Assembly: GCA_039720395.1 (NCBI GenBank)
Contig: CM077826.1
Location: 15,867,962-15,931,961 of the forward strand
Length of the DNA stretch: 64,000 nt
From: Liquidambar formosana
Taxonomy: Eukaryota > Streptophyta > Magnoliopsida > Saxifragales > Altingiaceae
Direction: 5' to 3'
The position numbers and the translations under genes are program-made. Shown one piece after another: positions 36,401 to 50,066 of the stretch (the first letter of the stretch is position 1; each line of letters begins with the position of its first letter). Under the pieces are notes generated by a model. The model saw only the letters and a list, made by a program, of their open reading frames with translations. It searched no databases and was not told the origin of the DNA.

Positions 36401-39400
36401 GGATTGTGCCTCTAAGTCATTTTCTGAATCCTTGCAAATTGTTGAGGCATATGAACATTGTGATGAGAGCTTGGGACCAGTGCCAAAAGGATCTGTTGAG
36501 GTATAAAATGATTATTTGATTGATATTATTATGTGCTTGTTTAGAAGTTTAGACCTCTTGTGATGCATCACTTTGGTTTATTTATTGTAAGGGAGGAGGT
36601 TATAACTTTGTTTGTGTTTATTTTGATTTTGTTTGAGTTATAGTCTTCTTTCAGTCACTATGTTTCTCTGCTTTTTAATGAATGGATGTTACACTTGTTT
36701 GGTGATTGTTGGAAAAATACCACCTCCCATATCAATTAATTATAAAATTTGACGTAGCTTCATATACGTGTTTGGGTCCTCTAGCTAATAAGCTTTTAGG
36801 TTGGAAACTTAACATGATCTCAGAGCATGTAATTTTTGGGCCGTTTCATTTGTGAGCCCATCTTTGTTGTCCACGTAAGAATCCCGTTTCTATCTTGTTA
36901 GGCTTGCACATGAGGGGGAGTGTTGGAAAAATACCACATCCCTTTAGGTTGGAAACTTAACAGTGATATTTGAAGGTTTATGTTCTGATAGTCTTAAATT
37001 TATATTATTTTAAGTTTTAGGGGTCATGTCATTGCACATGATTTTCATTTATGAGTCCTGTCACATTCTTTTATTTTTCATCAACATTATATTATTATCA
37101 TTATTTTTATTCTGCAACACTGATAATGTTGCGTGTCTACGCAGTATTACATCAGTTCAGTGATGTTTTTATGGTCAATCAAGTGTGAATTGGGATCAGA
37201 TCGTGTTTCTCATTGAGTTAGTAGTCGTTTAAAGTATAAGAAGAACTAGATACCACATAAGGTAGTTTTTTTCTTCTTTCCTTTCTTTCCCAAATTAGAT
37301 TGACATAATATATATGTACTAAAGATTATAGTGAGATTTTGAGCTTTTACTCCTGCATATCTAGTCTACTCCTTGTCCTTTCCGATTCTCAAAGCCTTGG
37401 GCTCATTGCAACTGCAATTCCCTTTCTCCTTTTGGGTGGCCATTCTGATTTTCTGATAAACTGGATCTAAAGAAGATATTAGGTTGATTGTGTTTATATT
37501 TCATTCAAAGTCTGCTTTCTTCGGAAAGGATGCCTATACCTGACACGGAAGGCATCCTGCAGTTTAGGCAAAAGTGTAGTATGTCAAGCTCGTGCCTAAA
37601 TTGAAATTAGAATTACCAAGCCTTATCTGAAAATGATTCGGGGTTGGCTTGATGGATCAAAGTTAGTGGTTTTTAAGTTATTTTATTTTGTATACAAAAT
37701 TTACATTTATTTACAATACTCTCCATGTACATAAGAATTAATTATATGCTGCTAAATTGCTGAAAAATAATATTTTGTAAACTCTTTCCTGCAAAGAAAT
37801 ATGATGAATAATTTTTGCTTTTTCTTTGTAGGACTTCTCATCCTCATTTGTAAATTTCTTCATTAATTTAATTTTCCTAGTTTGTTACTTTTAAAAATAA
37901 AATAAAAAATTAAAAGAAGAATAAGAAGTTATGAATAATAATATGTTGCTTCACAGTAGAGTCATTTTAACAGCTTGATGGAGCTATCTGCTCAGGCTCC
38001 AACACCACTTTTGTCTTTTTTTAAAAATTTATTTGGGCTACTGACCAACATCACTCTGGTGCTCATTAAATATAAGCTAGGTCTAGTGCCAGAAATTTTT
38101 TATTTTCTGTGAAAAAAGTTTCAGTCATTACGCTTTATTATTCTCATGGTTGTGATATCTGAGCAATATACATGTTTTTCTGGATAGATGTGTGACCTCA
38201 TAATCTGACAAAATTTGTTGAAAATATGGAAGATCTTCATTTAAAAAGTATTAGAATATTAGATAATATTTAAGTGCTCATTCTACACAGAAATTTGAAT
38301 TTGACACCCTTGTTATTTTCTTTCAAAAATAACTTATTTTTCTGATAAATCCTGTCAAATTTGTCAGGGAAAAACTCAGTGTATGTTAGAGGAAAAATGA
38401 ATGTCAAGTAATTTTTAGAAAGTTTGCTTGAAAATTTACTATAACCAATTAACATTGTCTCCGTTTCCATTTAATATCATCTGTGATGGTTATCTTTGAT
38501 GATATTGAAATTGGTGGAGAATGACTTACTTTCACTGGTAAAAGTGTTTTTTTTATTTTTATTTTTTTGAAATGGCCGTTTATAATAAAGTTCCATTTTT
38601 CATACGCTTTCTGTGAATCTCAAGGCAACCAATGCTATCTGGCATTATTGCTATTGTTGTTGTTTAAGTATTTCTGCAATAGAATAATTGCTACAGTCCA
38701 ATGTAGGATGCCAAGCAGCACCAACGTGGCACACGTAGACATCTTCAATTTGAGGCTGCAGTGGACTTCAAGATAACTACTAATGGTAACAGCCATAGTT
38801 CTTGTAACTCAACAAACAATACTGTGAATTCAAGGTCACCTGCTAGCCTTACAAATTTAGGAAGGCTGGTTTCATCTGACATTGGACCGAGAGGAATCTC
38901 TAGCAGTCAGAATCTTGTTATCTACAAGCAGACTGTAACTGCCCAGTATGAGACTGATGCTGAAATGGTTAGATCTATTCAAAGTGGTGGAAACTCTACC
39001 ATATCAGCTCCCATACCATCTGGTATTGGTTTGCACTTAAATAGCATTGGAAACGCTGTATCAATGGGCTCTGATGTGGTTGCAAGCATGGAATCAGCTG
39101 GGAATGCGGGTACACAAGAGAAGTCAGGGATCCATAACTTAGCAAAGGACTCAAAGAGTGGCTCAAATTTAGCAAGCATACCTAGGGAAATCTCAACTCA
39201 TGTGGATGATGATCGGCTGGGAAGTGAAGCTGTAGTGGTAGCTAGCTCTGCCACTTTTCAGTCTACTAACAGTATGAAACCTCCCAGTGCATCTCTGCAC
39301 TCAAAACTTATTGAGCAGCGGGCAACTCCATGTGCAGGGAGAATGTCTGCTTCAGAAAATGCTGATAGGATAATGTTGTTGAATCAAATGAGCCCTAAGA

Positions 39401-42400
39401 AGAAGAGGCAAGTACACATTTATTATTTCCTTTGCATATTTTTATATTTCTTCTTTTTTGCATTGCTTTTTGAAACTAAGATTTTGGGCTATTTCCAGGA
39501 GGAGGGCAACACACCCCAGTGAGAGTGAGGGCTGTAAGCATTGCAATTGTAAGAGGTCAAAATGCTTGAAACTGTAAGTGAACTGGACTTATGTAAAGAG
39601 CACATCTTAAAACTTTGTATGTTCTCAAGTAGTGTTTTGATGATGTGTTGGAATGCATTTAATGCATTGAATAAAATGTTGTATAAAATACTCTGTTAGG
39701 TATTTCTTTTTAATACCATGTTTTCTACCCAAAAAGTATGTTTAAAAATAATTTGTAGAACTTGGGGAAAGCTTTTTTCTCCTGCAATTTTGTTGCTAGG
39801 AATATGAGTTCTATTACTGCCAAAACTGGGGTGTGACTATCTACGAATATGCCCGTCTTCAAATTTTTATTCTTCATCCAAACTACATTCAGGAAAAAAA
39901 CACATTACATATTACTACATAAATAACAACACATGTTCTCTCAGAAACATTAAAAAATGAAAGGCAGATTTGAGCACCTTTGTTTTGTTGTAGTTTGTGT
40001 AAACTATATTTTTTGTTATTAGCAGTTATTGCGAGTGCTTTGCAGCAGGAGTTTATTGTGCGGATTCTTGTGCATGCGAAAACTGCTTTAACAAACCTGA
40101 ATATGAGGACACAGTTCTTGATACGCGACAACAAATTGAATCCCGTAATCCTCTTGCATTTGCTCCAAAGGTTGTAAAGCGTTGCACAGACTCACCAGCA
40201 AACATTATTATGGTAATCCATTTTATTAATTTCAACCTTTTGCTCCTTGTGGAACTGGAAATATGATGAGCTTGACAAACTTTGCAGGAAGATGGGAATC
40301 GGACAACCCCGTCCTCGGCCAGGCACAAACGAGGATGCAATTGCAAGAAGTCAATGTGTCTGAAAAAATATTGTGAATGCTATCAGGTTTATATATTCAT
40401 TGTTGGATTACAGTGTATTATCATATGAATTGCCTTTCTACTTTTTGACTTATGAAAATACCTCCCAATTGATTTGGTATGTCACTTTAATTAATGTTGT
40501 AATGATAGTCATTTTGTATTGAGATGAAAGGGAAAAGTGACAACCCACGTCAGTCGGGATTGGGAGTTGGGATAGGAGGTGGTTTGTGTAGCACTGCTTT
40601 TTGCTTTGTACTAATTTGGAATTACATTTTGCTTGCTTTACTACAAGGCTAAAGTTGGATGCTCTGAAGGATGTCGATGTGAGGGTTGTAAAAACTCTTT
40701 TGGCACAAAGACAGGTTAGAGTTATACTCTCTTGTATTCTTTTTGTATATTCATTTATGTAATAGATGTTTTATATGTTGTCCCCAGAAACAAATCTGTA
40801 GCGAACTCATATTGCATGCACTATGAGGCTTAAACTTGCACAAATTATTATAATATAATCGGAATGGCACCTGGTGCCTTTAGGCTTCTTTTGCTTTGCC
40901 TATGATTTGGATAAAAGGACGGATGACTTTGTGGTTTTCAAATTTAGTTTGAATGGCACCTCGAGTATATTTTTTAGTAACCTACCTTCCTAAAATATAA
41001 TTTAATCTTTGACATGCACCTTCCAGGTGTAGAGATACTAGCAGGTTTTCTCAGTTGATATCATTTTAGTTCGGAGCCTATGGGCTGGTTAACTTAGCCC
41101 AATTGACACATACTTTCCTGAAATATTTTTTCACGAAAATATATGCCATCCTATGTAGCACTGTTTCCATGATAAATGCAGATTTTAAATTCTGAATTTT
41201 CGAATAGAAGTTCATAGGTTGAGACTTGAGAATGATGATCGACTTCTATGGGCTATCAGCAGTACTACATGCCTTTCATTCTTTGACCTGGTAGCACTAT
41301 CCCAGTGTGGGTCCCTCTATGAAGAATTTGCATATTGTTTGGCACTTCTATTGATGACCAAATTTAAAGCTGCCAACTTTTATCTGTCTTCACAATAGTA
41401 AGTGCTTGATTGGTTAGCTAACAATTGTTATTGGAAGTGGGATACATATAAACATTTCCAGAAGGGTAACAGTTTTTTAACAAACTAAACATGCAGAATT
41501 TGCGTGATAATGGATATTTTTCTTCCCTTTCTTTAGTTACCCAGAAACTTATTCTCCGACATTGATTCACAGAAATAACATACAGAAGGGCTCCGAGGTG
41601 GGAAGAACCGTCGCATGATATAATGAATCCTGGGGATGTTGGGACTGCTTCCATTGATGAACTTAAATCGCAGTTTCCTCTTAGAAGACATTTTTTGTCA
41701 CCTGAATCTGGTATAACCTTTTTATCACCTTATGTTAAGTCTCTAAATTCCCTAAGCATATCAATTGGTCATAATGGAAATATGGAATATTGAAAAAATT
41801 AAAAGTTGTTCTCTATATAGTTTCTTTTGATCAGGAATCGGATTGCAGCAAAGCTGGGAGAGTGGATCAATTCTCGCCTATATGGGAAGGAATTACTGAT
41901 ATAAGTGATCTCACCCCATTGCCACATCCTCACTCGGGGGCAGTTGCTTCTTCAGCTTCACCCAATTTAGGGGATTTCCCCGAAGTTGCACAAGCCAAAT
42001 TACATCAGGGAAATAGTCATCAGTCATCAGCTGGTTCCCTTCGTTGGCAAAGTTCACCCATAAGTCTTGTGCGTCAGCTATGTGGAAGCACAGCCCCACG
42101 TGTGCTTAGTTCTGACAGTTCCCTGTATGACATAGTGAAGGACGATGATACACCAGAGATGCTCAAGGGCACTTCTACCCCTACCAAGGCAGTTAAAGCC
42201 AGCTCACCAAATCAGAAGCGGGTGTCTCCTCCACACTTCCAATCACAGGAGTTAAGGTCAAGCTCCTCGCTGGGCTTGAGAAGTGGCCGAAAATTCATAT
42301 TGCAAGCCGTGCCTTCATTCCCTCCTCTAACTCCGTACAGTAATTCTAAAGATGGTATCAACCAAATTAGAAGTGATCCTAAAGGTAGTTCCAGCGATCA

Positions 42401-42404
42401 GTGA
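33344..42404 (+). CDS. TSO1/SOL-like CXC (CRC-domain) protein, 11 exons
   Basis: Tesmin/TSO1-type DNA-binding protein, the plant counterpart of animal LIN54; family members repress cell-cycle genes and control meristem and flower development. Coding exons: 33344-33409, 35414-35574, 35745-36246, 36375-36500, 38707-39407, 39499-39573, 40026-40212, 40288-40386, 40648-40714, 41573-41710, 41821-42404, about 901 residues. The N-terminus has the family motif [15 protein letters not shown]. Exon 5 begins with the TSO1-type [11 protein letters not shown] block and ends in a basic PKKKR stretch. The first CXC repeat (exons 6-7) reads [16 protein letters not shown] with [13 protein letters not shown]. 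The linker contains RNPLAFAPK. The second repeat (exons 8-9) reads [16 protein letters not shown] with [11 protein letters not shown]. All cysteines are present. The intron after exon 5 uses a GC donor. Exon 10 and 11 acceptors were chosen by phase and are the least certain. It is longer than TSO1 (about 695 from memory). Confidence 0.9.
33448..33477. repeat. (AT)n microsatellite in intron 1 of the CXC gene
   Basis: About 15 AT units just after exon 1. A 23-base poly(T) run near 33800 and a further (TA)n tract near 34475 lie in the same 2-kb intron. Confidence 0.9.
34035..34175 (-). mobile_element. probable Au-like SINE, minus orientation
   Basis: On the minus strand the order is gttcaagccttgagagcagc (box B followed by the G/C-rich block seen in Au-type plant SINEs), then ggacagtat, then caggaaccggcttagcagga. 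This block order resembles Au SINEs as I remember them. It lies in intron 1 of the CXC gene, and no target duplication was found. Confidence 0.5.
36702..36967 (+). mobile_element. TRIM retroelement (miniature LTR element), 256 bp
   Basis: A 5' LTR of 108 bp (36707-36814) starts TGTTGGAAAAATACCAC and ends GGAAACTTAACA. It is followed directly by a primer-binding site resembling the initiator-Met tRNA type (tgatctcagagcatg at 36815). A short internal region follows, then a polypurine tract (gagggggag, to 36920). The 3' LTR (36921-36962) has the same start and end but an internal deletion of about 66 bp. The 5-bp duplication GTGAT flanks it at 36702-36706 and 36963-36967. There is no coding capacity. 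It sits in intron 4 of the CXC gene. Confidence 0.88.
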
Positions 42405-45400
42405 ATGGTGTGCATGGAGCCGATGCAAGTCATTGATGTAATTGGTTTTTATGTGCACTTGTGAAGCAGCTTCTGTATTTTTTTCCCAAAAGACACCAGT
42501 AAGCTTTAAGTGGCTTTCTGCCTGACATAAGCCAGTAAATTGCTTACAACTTAGGATGAGCTAAGCTCAGCACAGCCTTAACCCTTAGAAATTAGAATCA
42601 TGGCTCTCAAGACTTGTTACATATGAAGGTGCTAATTATTGTCATTCTTTTGTTACTCTTGTAGGGCTGGTAGGTAGCATATGATAGTAGTGCACATATA
42701 AATGTTTGCAATAAAGATCCAGTTTCAAAACAATTTCATAGGTTTTCATTACTGTCATTGTTTGTAATCCTGTCCATATTTGATGGTGTATGCTCGTGGT
42801 TGTTAGTATCACTGTCCACTGTGAGAAATAGACAAAAAGCTATTCTCTCCAACGGACATGTGCAAAGTATGTAGATGAATTGGTAGTAGTTCAAGTCAAT
42901 TATCGTCATTAATCATTATCAATGAATTTATTGTTATACTCTACAAAATGTTTTACTCATGGAAATTTATAAAATCGATATGGTTACTCAGTTCCATTGC
43001 TTCCTGAATGAACTGAACTTGTTAAAGTTTGTTATAGGGAAGCAAATTTTTTCTATAGTTTTGTGCTTAAAAAGTTCTGTAATTCTACAAGGTTGCTTCT
43101 GGTACTGCCCTGTTATAAATGGAACAGCACTTTCTTTTTCCACTGTTGTGGCAGCCCCTGTAGAGTTGCCACGGAGCAACTGAATGAGTTGTCTAGAGGT
43201 CATTATTATCTCTGTCCTATGTATTTTTAAGGCATGTCTTGGTTAGTTCTCATGGCAGCCCCGGCATATCTTTGTCATTGTAAATTAACACTTGGTTTCT
43301 CATGATGTAGAGGGACTAACGCTTGGGTTAGCAACTCAATGGAACCAATGACCTTGGAGCAGGTCTCGTTTTTATACATTTGATATTAGCTAGGCTTAGC
43401 TTTTTGGTTGTTCTTTGGTCCTCCCCAACTTTCCTTCTGTTTCTTGCTGTATGTCGTTTATGAAATGAAATTCTGAGCCCAAAAAAAAATAAAAAAAAAA
43501 AAGAAGGAGGAAAAAAAAATTGATATTAGCTTCCTTGTTCATGAAGGATGTGTTCCCATGAAATTAGGGACCAACTGGCGGATTAGCAACTTCTTGAAAC
43601 CAGTAACCCCCTTTGACCCAAAGCAAAAATAAAGGCTATGGTTTGGTGCCATAGAGTAGGTTTGGCAAATGGTGAGGAAATCTCTATCTGTGAGTGTGCT
43701 GTAAAGATTGGATCTTCGTGAACAATAATAATTTGGAAGTGGCTGATTACAATCTTCCTGTGTTCCCATCATTCAGAAATTGAAGCTAAAGGAACAACCT
43801 GAGTGATAATCTGAATTCTCTAGGCCTTGCTGATTTAAATAAGTTGTTAAGTGGTCTTTGGAAGGACCTTCACTTGCGACTTCACTGCACCCAGACAAGT
43901 CCTGTCAACAAGCTCTTTAACATTGATCATTGTCAAGTTGCTTTCTAAACCCCAATATATATGATAGGCAGGGGCAAGAGCCATGAGTTATCTCCGATGG
44001 GGGTACCGTGTTATGATTCTGTGAAGTGGGAACTAAAAGCTCTAGATTTTTTAAAAACAAATTTAATTTTTGATAATCATTTTCCTAATGTAATACCAAA
44101 AAAAGGATTTTTGTGTCAACTTATTACAATGAACTGTATATATGCTTAAAAATGACTACCAGTCTTCCTTTTGTTGGCATTATGTTGGTAATAGTTATCA
44201 AATGGTAACTTATCCCAAAAAAAAAAAAAAAAAATTTTTGTTTCGAGGCCAGTGGGGGCATGTGCCCCCAAAGGCACCCTGGCTCCTCCATTGATGATAG
44301 GTAGATCTGGGAAATATATTTCTGACAATCTGCTTGCTTTTTGGTCAGAGATGGAACCAATGCATAATATGAGATAATAGCAGGGCATATAGGCAGCCTA
44401 TAACCCGGTAAATGGCTTCAATAATTATTGCTAAGGGTGCAGTTTTACATTTTCTTGGGTAATAATTAGGGTTGCAACTTGTGCAGGGTAAGCCCGCGCA
44501 ACCCAAAGCCAACCCGGTCAATGGATAAGTTTAGGCAATAGTTTTTCACACATTGGGTTGGGCTTGGCTAGAGGAGGCGGGCAACCCAAACCCAACCCGA
44601 ACCCGACCTATAATATATCATTTTTAAAATATATTGAATAATGTCTTTTAACATGATTACTTATGGACTCAATTATATATATGTTAATGTTTTGAATTCT
44701 TTAACTGTTGTTTAATTATTTTGATACTTTCATTTTTATCTTTTTTTTTTTATAGTGAAAAAAAATATTTTTTTGAAATTGACTTGAATTCTGGGTTAAT
44801 CAATAGAATTTAGATGATTGAGATTTGTGTGCATATGCAATAATACATTCTTATTCAGATGGTTTATATATATATATTTTTAATTTTAGGTCTTCTAAAA
44901 ATAAAAAATAAGAAATAAGAAATAAAAAAGAATCAAGCCAACCTACTCAACCCGGTCCAAACCTGTTCAACCTAGCTTAACCTGTTCAACCCATGTAACT
45001 CATACCCAACCCAAGTTTGGCCAACCTGAGCATGGGTTGAGTATGGTTGAGAAACCTCAACCCAAAGAATGGGTTGGATTGCGATTGGATTGAGGGTTTT
45101 ATAGGTAGGAGCCTAGGATGACCTTTTAATCCACCCAAGTTGCAACCCTAGTAATAATGCTCTGTTTGATTGCTGAGGAACCACTGTAGAAGAAAGAAAA
45201 CCCTAGTATTTCATAACAGCCACAGGAATTCAACGCTGTTAAAATTCCTACTTCTTGTTTTTTATTTTCTGCCTCTTATGGCAAATGAATAGAGCATAAG
45301 AGCTTGTTTTCAACTAACGCTGGTAAACTATAAATTTGGAAAAGAAGAGTATTACATCGTCGGTGAGGTGGATTTCACTATCATTAAGAATTCCCATATG

Positions 45401-46203
45401 TTGAGATGGATAAGGCTGGTATAATTATTAGCATTTTCTGGAGAGTTTCATTCCCGAAATGAAGGAAATTACTTTCCATCATTTTGAATTATATTATTTT
45501 GCTTGTTCTACAAGTCCAGTTTAGATTTCTGAAGCACCAAACAAAGTCTAGGTATGAATCTTTTTTAGCCACAAACTAGAAAGTAATGGAGAATGCTGCA
45601 ATTGTCCTGTATCTACCATTGAATTATTAACCTTGATGTTAGGATGCCCTGACAAAACATTTTACAGCAGCTATAGTTCTTCTAGGACATTGTTTGGTCT
45701 GCCTTAATCTCCAACTATACATGGCATTTTTCAATTGAATGCAAATTGATTGTAATAGGTTAATAGCATGGTCTAAGGAGCAAGAAAAATAATCTGCATG
45801 ATATGGAGAATAAGCACCACAAGCTGTCATTGGTGTATGGATACACAATAGCAGCCCATTGTGTGTGTGTGAGAGAGAGAGAGAGAGAAGACAAATCTCT
45901 AGGTTAAATATGACTAAATCTCACATTAACTAATTCCAAAATGCTCATAAACCTAACTAAAAATCACCAGAACCAATGCCATCTCAGTGCCTAGAAGGCA
46001 AGTAAAAAGAAAAGCATATCCAAACCTTTATTTTAGGACAGGCACAAAGACACTAACGAAAGGAAGATTAATTCAACTATACCATATACCCATATCCCTT
46101 ATCTATTAACTACCCTCTAATAAATATGCTCTTCTCCCTGCTATTGTTTCCCCGTTCTTCCTTCATACTAGCTGTAGCTAGAAAATGAAATTCTGTGCTA
46201 CAA
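42405..46203. other. convergent intergenic region between the CXC gene and the hydrolase
   Basis: Both flanking genes end here. Apart from the hAT-type element it contains a near-perfect palindrome gggggcatgtgccccc at about 44259-44274 after a poly(A) run, possibly the edge of another repeat, and a (GT)n(GA)n tract at about 45859-45888. No coding exon was recognised. Confidence 0.55.
44459..45158. mobile_element. non-autonomous hAT-type DNA transposon, 684 bp
   Basis: Terminal inverted repeats tagggttgcaactt (44467-44480) and aagttgcaaccct a (ending at 45150) are exact complements. The exact 8-bp duplication GTAATAAT flanks them at 44459-44466 and 45151-45158. An 8-bp target duplication with short TAGGG-type ends is the hAT signature. 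The interior is AT-rich with subterminal runs of aaccca/tgggtt repeats in both orientations, which could be transposase-binding repeats. No transposase frame is present. Confidence 0.87.
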
Positions 46204-49200
46204 TTAGGAGCGTGACCCATCAAGCCCCAGCCTTCCAGTAAGCCAAGTGCGAACCTCGTCCATCTCTTTAGGAACAGTGTAATGACCAAGCCTGCACAGT
46301 CAAACCAAGCATTCAGAAAATTTCTCTCCACTTCCACAAGTAACTGAGCTAATTAAGTAAACCAGCTAATTCTTTATGATGGAATAAATTAATTAGATAC
46401 CCATCATATGCTTTGAATGTAAGGTATTGGAATCCAGCTGAACTCAAGGAGTGAGCAGATTTTTCTCCGTATTTGTAGGGGACTACATCATCGCCTGCAA
46501 CAGGAAAAAAGCAATGTAAGAATGCTCATGGAAGTAGCAAAACCATTTTGTTCACACTTGCAGGCATTACAATCATAGTACCCTCTCAAAGATCAAAATA
46601 ATGAAGGAGACAGTGATGAGCTTACAATCTTCTCAGCAGAACCTAAGAAAGCATAATAAGAAGGGGCTGCCTAAGCATGACAAAAATCCTTTTATTTCAA
46701 AATTTATAAAAGATGTTTATTTCCACAAAGATTTTACCAAAGTTCAACACAATCGTGTTTCTTGAGCTTTTTATAGAAAACATTGTACCTGAAAAACCTT
46801 TTATCAGAAGGTTCTTTGAGGAAAATTCTGAGTGCCTAATACTGTGCACACATATTAAATCACTTATAACATATAAAACACCCACATAAAAAAAATTTAA
46901 AAAGAGAGAGACTATATTTGCCATAACAAAAGGATTGGATTGCTTATTTTATATAAATGTTCAGCATCATGGAGGTTGAAATCAATGTTGTTAAAATTTA
47001 CTCCTTAATTCATAAGGAATGAGTAAATTTATGCTAATAAAGAAAATAAAAGAAGAAATAGCTTTTTCTTCCATTTTTCAGCACAGAGTAGGGTCCAAAA
47101 CCTTTATTTAAAGTTTTGGACCTAATAGGACTTCACCACTCCTGGAGCAATAGATATGCTATAAAATTTAAAAATAAAAATTGTTTTCTGAAGTAAGGTG
47201 TGCTAGATAGGAAATATGCTTCCAGAGTTCTATGCATTATATGCATATTGCACACTGATTGGACTAGTAATAAGGGAAATTTCTACATATTGGGAAACTA
47301 GCAGAGAACAGCTAATAACTTGTGCAATGATTTCTCCCACAAAAGTGGGAGATGAGTAGCCTAGCATTTTAAAGAGTAGTACTCCTGTACTTACGTGGCA
47401 CCCATTTAACAATGGGACCCCATTCTATTTTGCAATCAGAATGAAAAAAAAAAAAAAAAAAGAAGGAAAGAGCTGGAGGTGTGTGAATACTTCAACTTGA
47501 GATCTCCCCTAGAAGTCAATAAAGCATCTTCTTTAAGGCCATGTTTGTTTGGTTGGAATGGAATTGATGGAATGGAATCACATTCCAATTCATTCCAAAC
47601 AATATGTTTGGATGAGGTAATTAAATGGGAATGGAATCAAATAATAGTAGTGAATTATAATGTTATTCATTTTGCAGTGCTTATTTCAATCTCATTCCAT
47701 TCCAGACTATTTTGAGCATGGAATCAGATTCCATTCCCTCTCATTCCATTCCAACCAAACAAACAAGGCGTAAGTGCCTTAGACATGAAAAGTGGGCCCT
47801 GGTGCACTATAACTCGACAAGTTGAACATGCATAGGAGTGCATGACAATATGCCTAATGCTGCTAGATGGTTCACCAAGATCAAGTGCCAAGTCCATCAT
47901 GTTTGTATCTTTACCATTATTATGAGGCCTTGGGCTAATATAAAGTGGAACAGGATCTGTATAGCCTATCCCAATTCCAAAGTTTTGAGATAAGGATGTG
48001 ATAGTGATCAGTCTAAAAGAAGTGTTGTCCAGTCTATTCTAATAGCAGTTTGTTTTGACAGTAAGATCACACAATTAATGGTTGAATTTTAAATGCAACC
48101 ACTTTCAGGCTTTTTATGAGTGATATTGATGACATATCCATACCAGAGTTATATTGAAAACTTCATGTGACAAAACCTTGTACACAAATTTAAACTGCAA
48201 CAACATATTTAAAAGATAACCACACGTACAGATTCCATGACAGAGCAAAATGGGCAAGGATGCAGCACGCCTTGCAGCCTCACGTGACCCTTCTATCTTG
48301 TTCCTCAAGTTCCTGCACAAATAGCTATTAACTGAACAACATGGGATTTGTAACTGAATACCCATCTCTATAAGCTCCTTGCTTGAATTACATATGGCAA
48401 AAAAAAATGGAAAAAAAAGAAGGGACGTAATAATAAACATGTCCTACCCAAGATATATAATTAGAAAACTTAAGCCAAAAATAATCTCATCAACTATGCT
48501 TGGGTAATTGTTTGTGGAAAAGGTCTAATGCAAATAAAGTGTAAAAGAGAAGGAGCATCGGTGTGTTTGGTTTAAGACAGAACACACTAAATGCCACACC
48601 TTGAACCTGGAAGCCAGCCGCTTAGACCAATAATTGCCCTTAAGTTCAAAGGGTACGGGTTGCCATTTGCATATTTTCCCTGAGCAAAACAAGTTGCAGA
48701 GTAGAGGGCGGTTGCAGCACCCATACTGAAGCCCCCAATACCAAGTTTGACTGTAAAATAAAATAAATTAAGATAAAAAAAAGTGTGGAAGGATGATGAA
48801 ATTATACGTACATAGGTAAGTTAAAATCCCTTAAAATTTATTTCATTATAACCTGGACCTATGGCAAAAGATATAACAAGATAACCATAAAACACCACCA
48901 GGGGTTCAAAACTTTGACTTGGGTAAACACTTCAGACTTGTTAAATTGAAATTAACTCGTCATTAAAAATCTAAAACCTCATGTGTAGCTAACTAGCTAT
49001 ACAAGGACTTGAACTTGTTTTGGGTTGGAATGCCCTTGTAGTGTGATTCTTTTATGGAAGTTTATAATCATCAAATATTTATTAAAAGAGAAATTCATTG
49101 TCATCCTGGAAGGTACATGTTTTGCAATTAAATTAGACTTGGAAGTAACAAGGAAAACCTACCATCTGGGGGCTCAGTTGACAACAAGTTTGCAATATGT

Positions 49201-50019
49201 GCTGCTGAAGCATCTAAACCCTCCCAATCATCTGGACCATCTTCTGAAAGCTCTCCTACGTCAAACCCTACATGAATTATGTAGGCATTTTTAGATTATT
49301 TTATCAGTATGATAGCATCAAAAGAAATCTAGTTCAAATAATGTACTTTTGAGATAGAATATATAAAATATGATACTGATGACTTCAGTGAAAAGAGAAA
49401 GGCAATTAATATTACATGCAGTGCAAGGAAATCCACCAAGTATTGCTACAGGACGAGTAGGAGCAGTTGGGCATATCCATTTGATCTGCATCATAGAATT
49501 TCAATTCAGAACATTGATAAATACCAATGCAATAGAAAATAATAATAATAAAATTAGCTTTCCAACCATGGGAGGATGTCGTGATATATATTCATGTTTG
49601 AGAAATTTACAAGCTCAAAAGTTTATCCTTACATTTGACAGAGGAAGAGTTTCCAAGAGCTGGGACCAGCTGCAACAAGTGACACAAAGCACAAAATAAG
49701 GAGACATGTCTATCTCTCTCTCTCTATATTTTAAAAAATAAATAAATAACTTTTAAATTATTCATTAGGGAAACTGAAAATTTTAATGGGCAAAACATGA
49801 GAAACCAATTGCGGATGGAACTTTTGTGACTCTTCGAGAATCAACAACCATAATTATTAAAGTTCCAGAGATAAACACTTCAGTATGTTAATATGATTAA
49901 TATTGGGACCACACTAGTTGGGCGAAGGTAGCACACCAATGGCATAAATCAAATTATTTCATGGATTGGATTTGAGGATCACAAATATGCTGATATTATT
50001 GTCCAGAAAGTTCTGGGAG

Positions 50020-50066
<47 letters not shown>

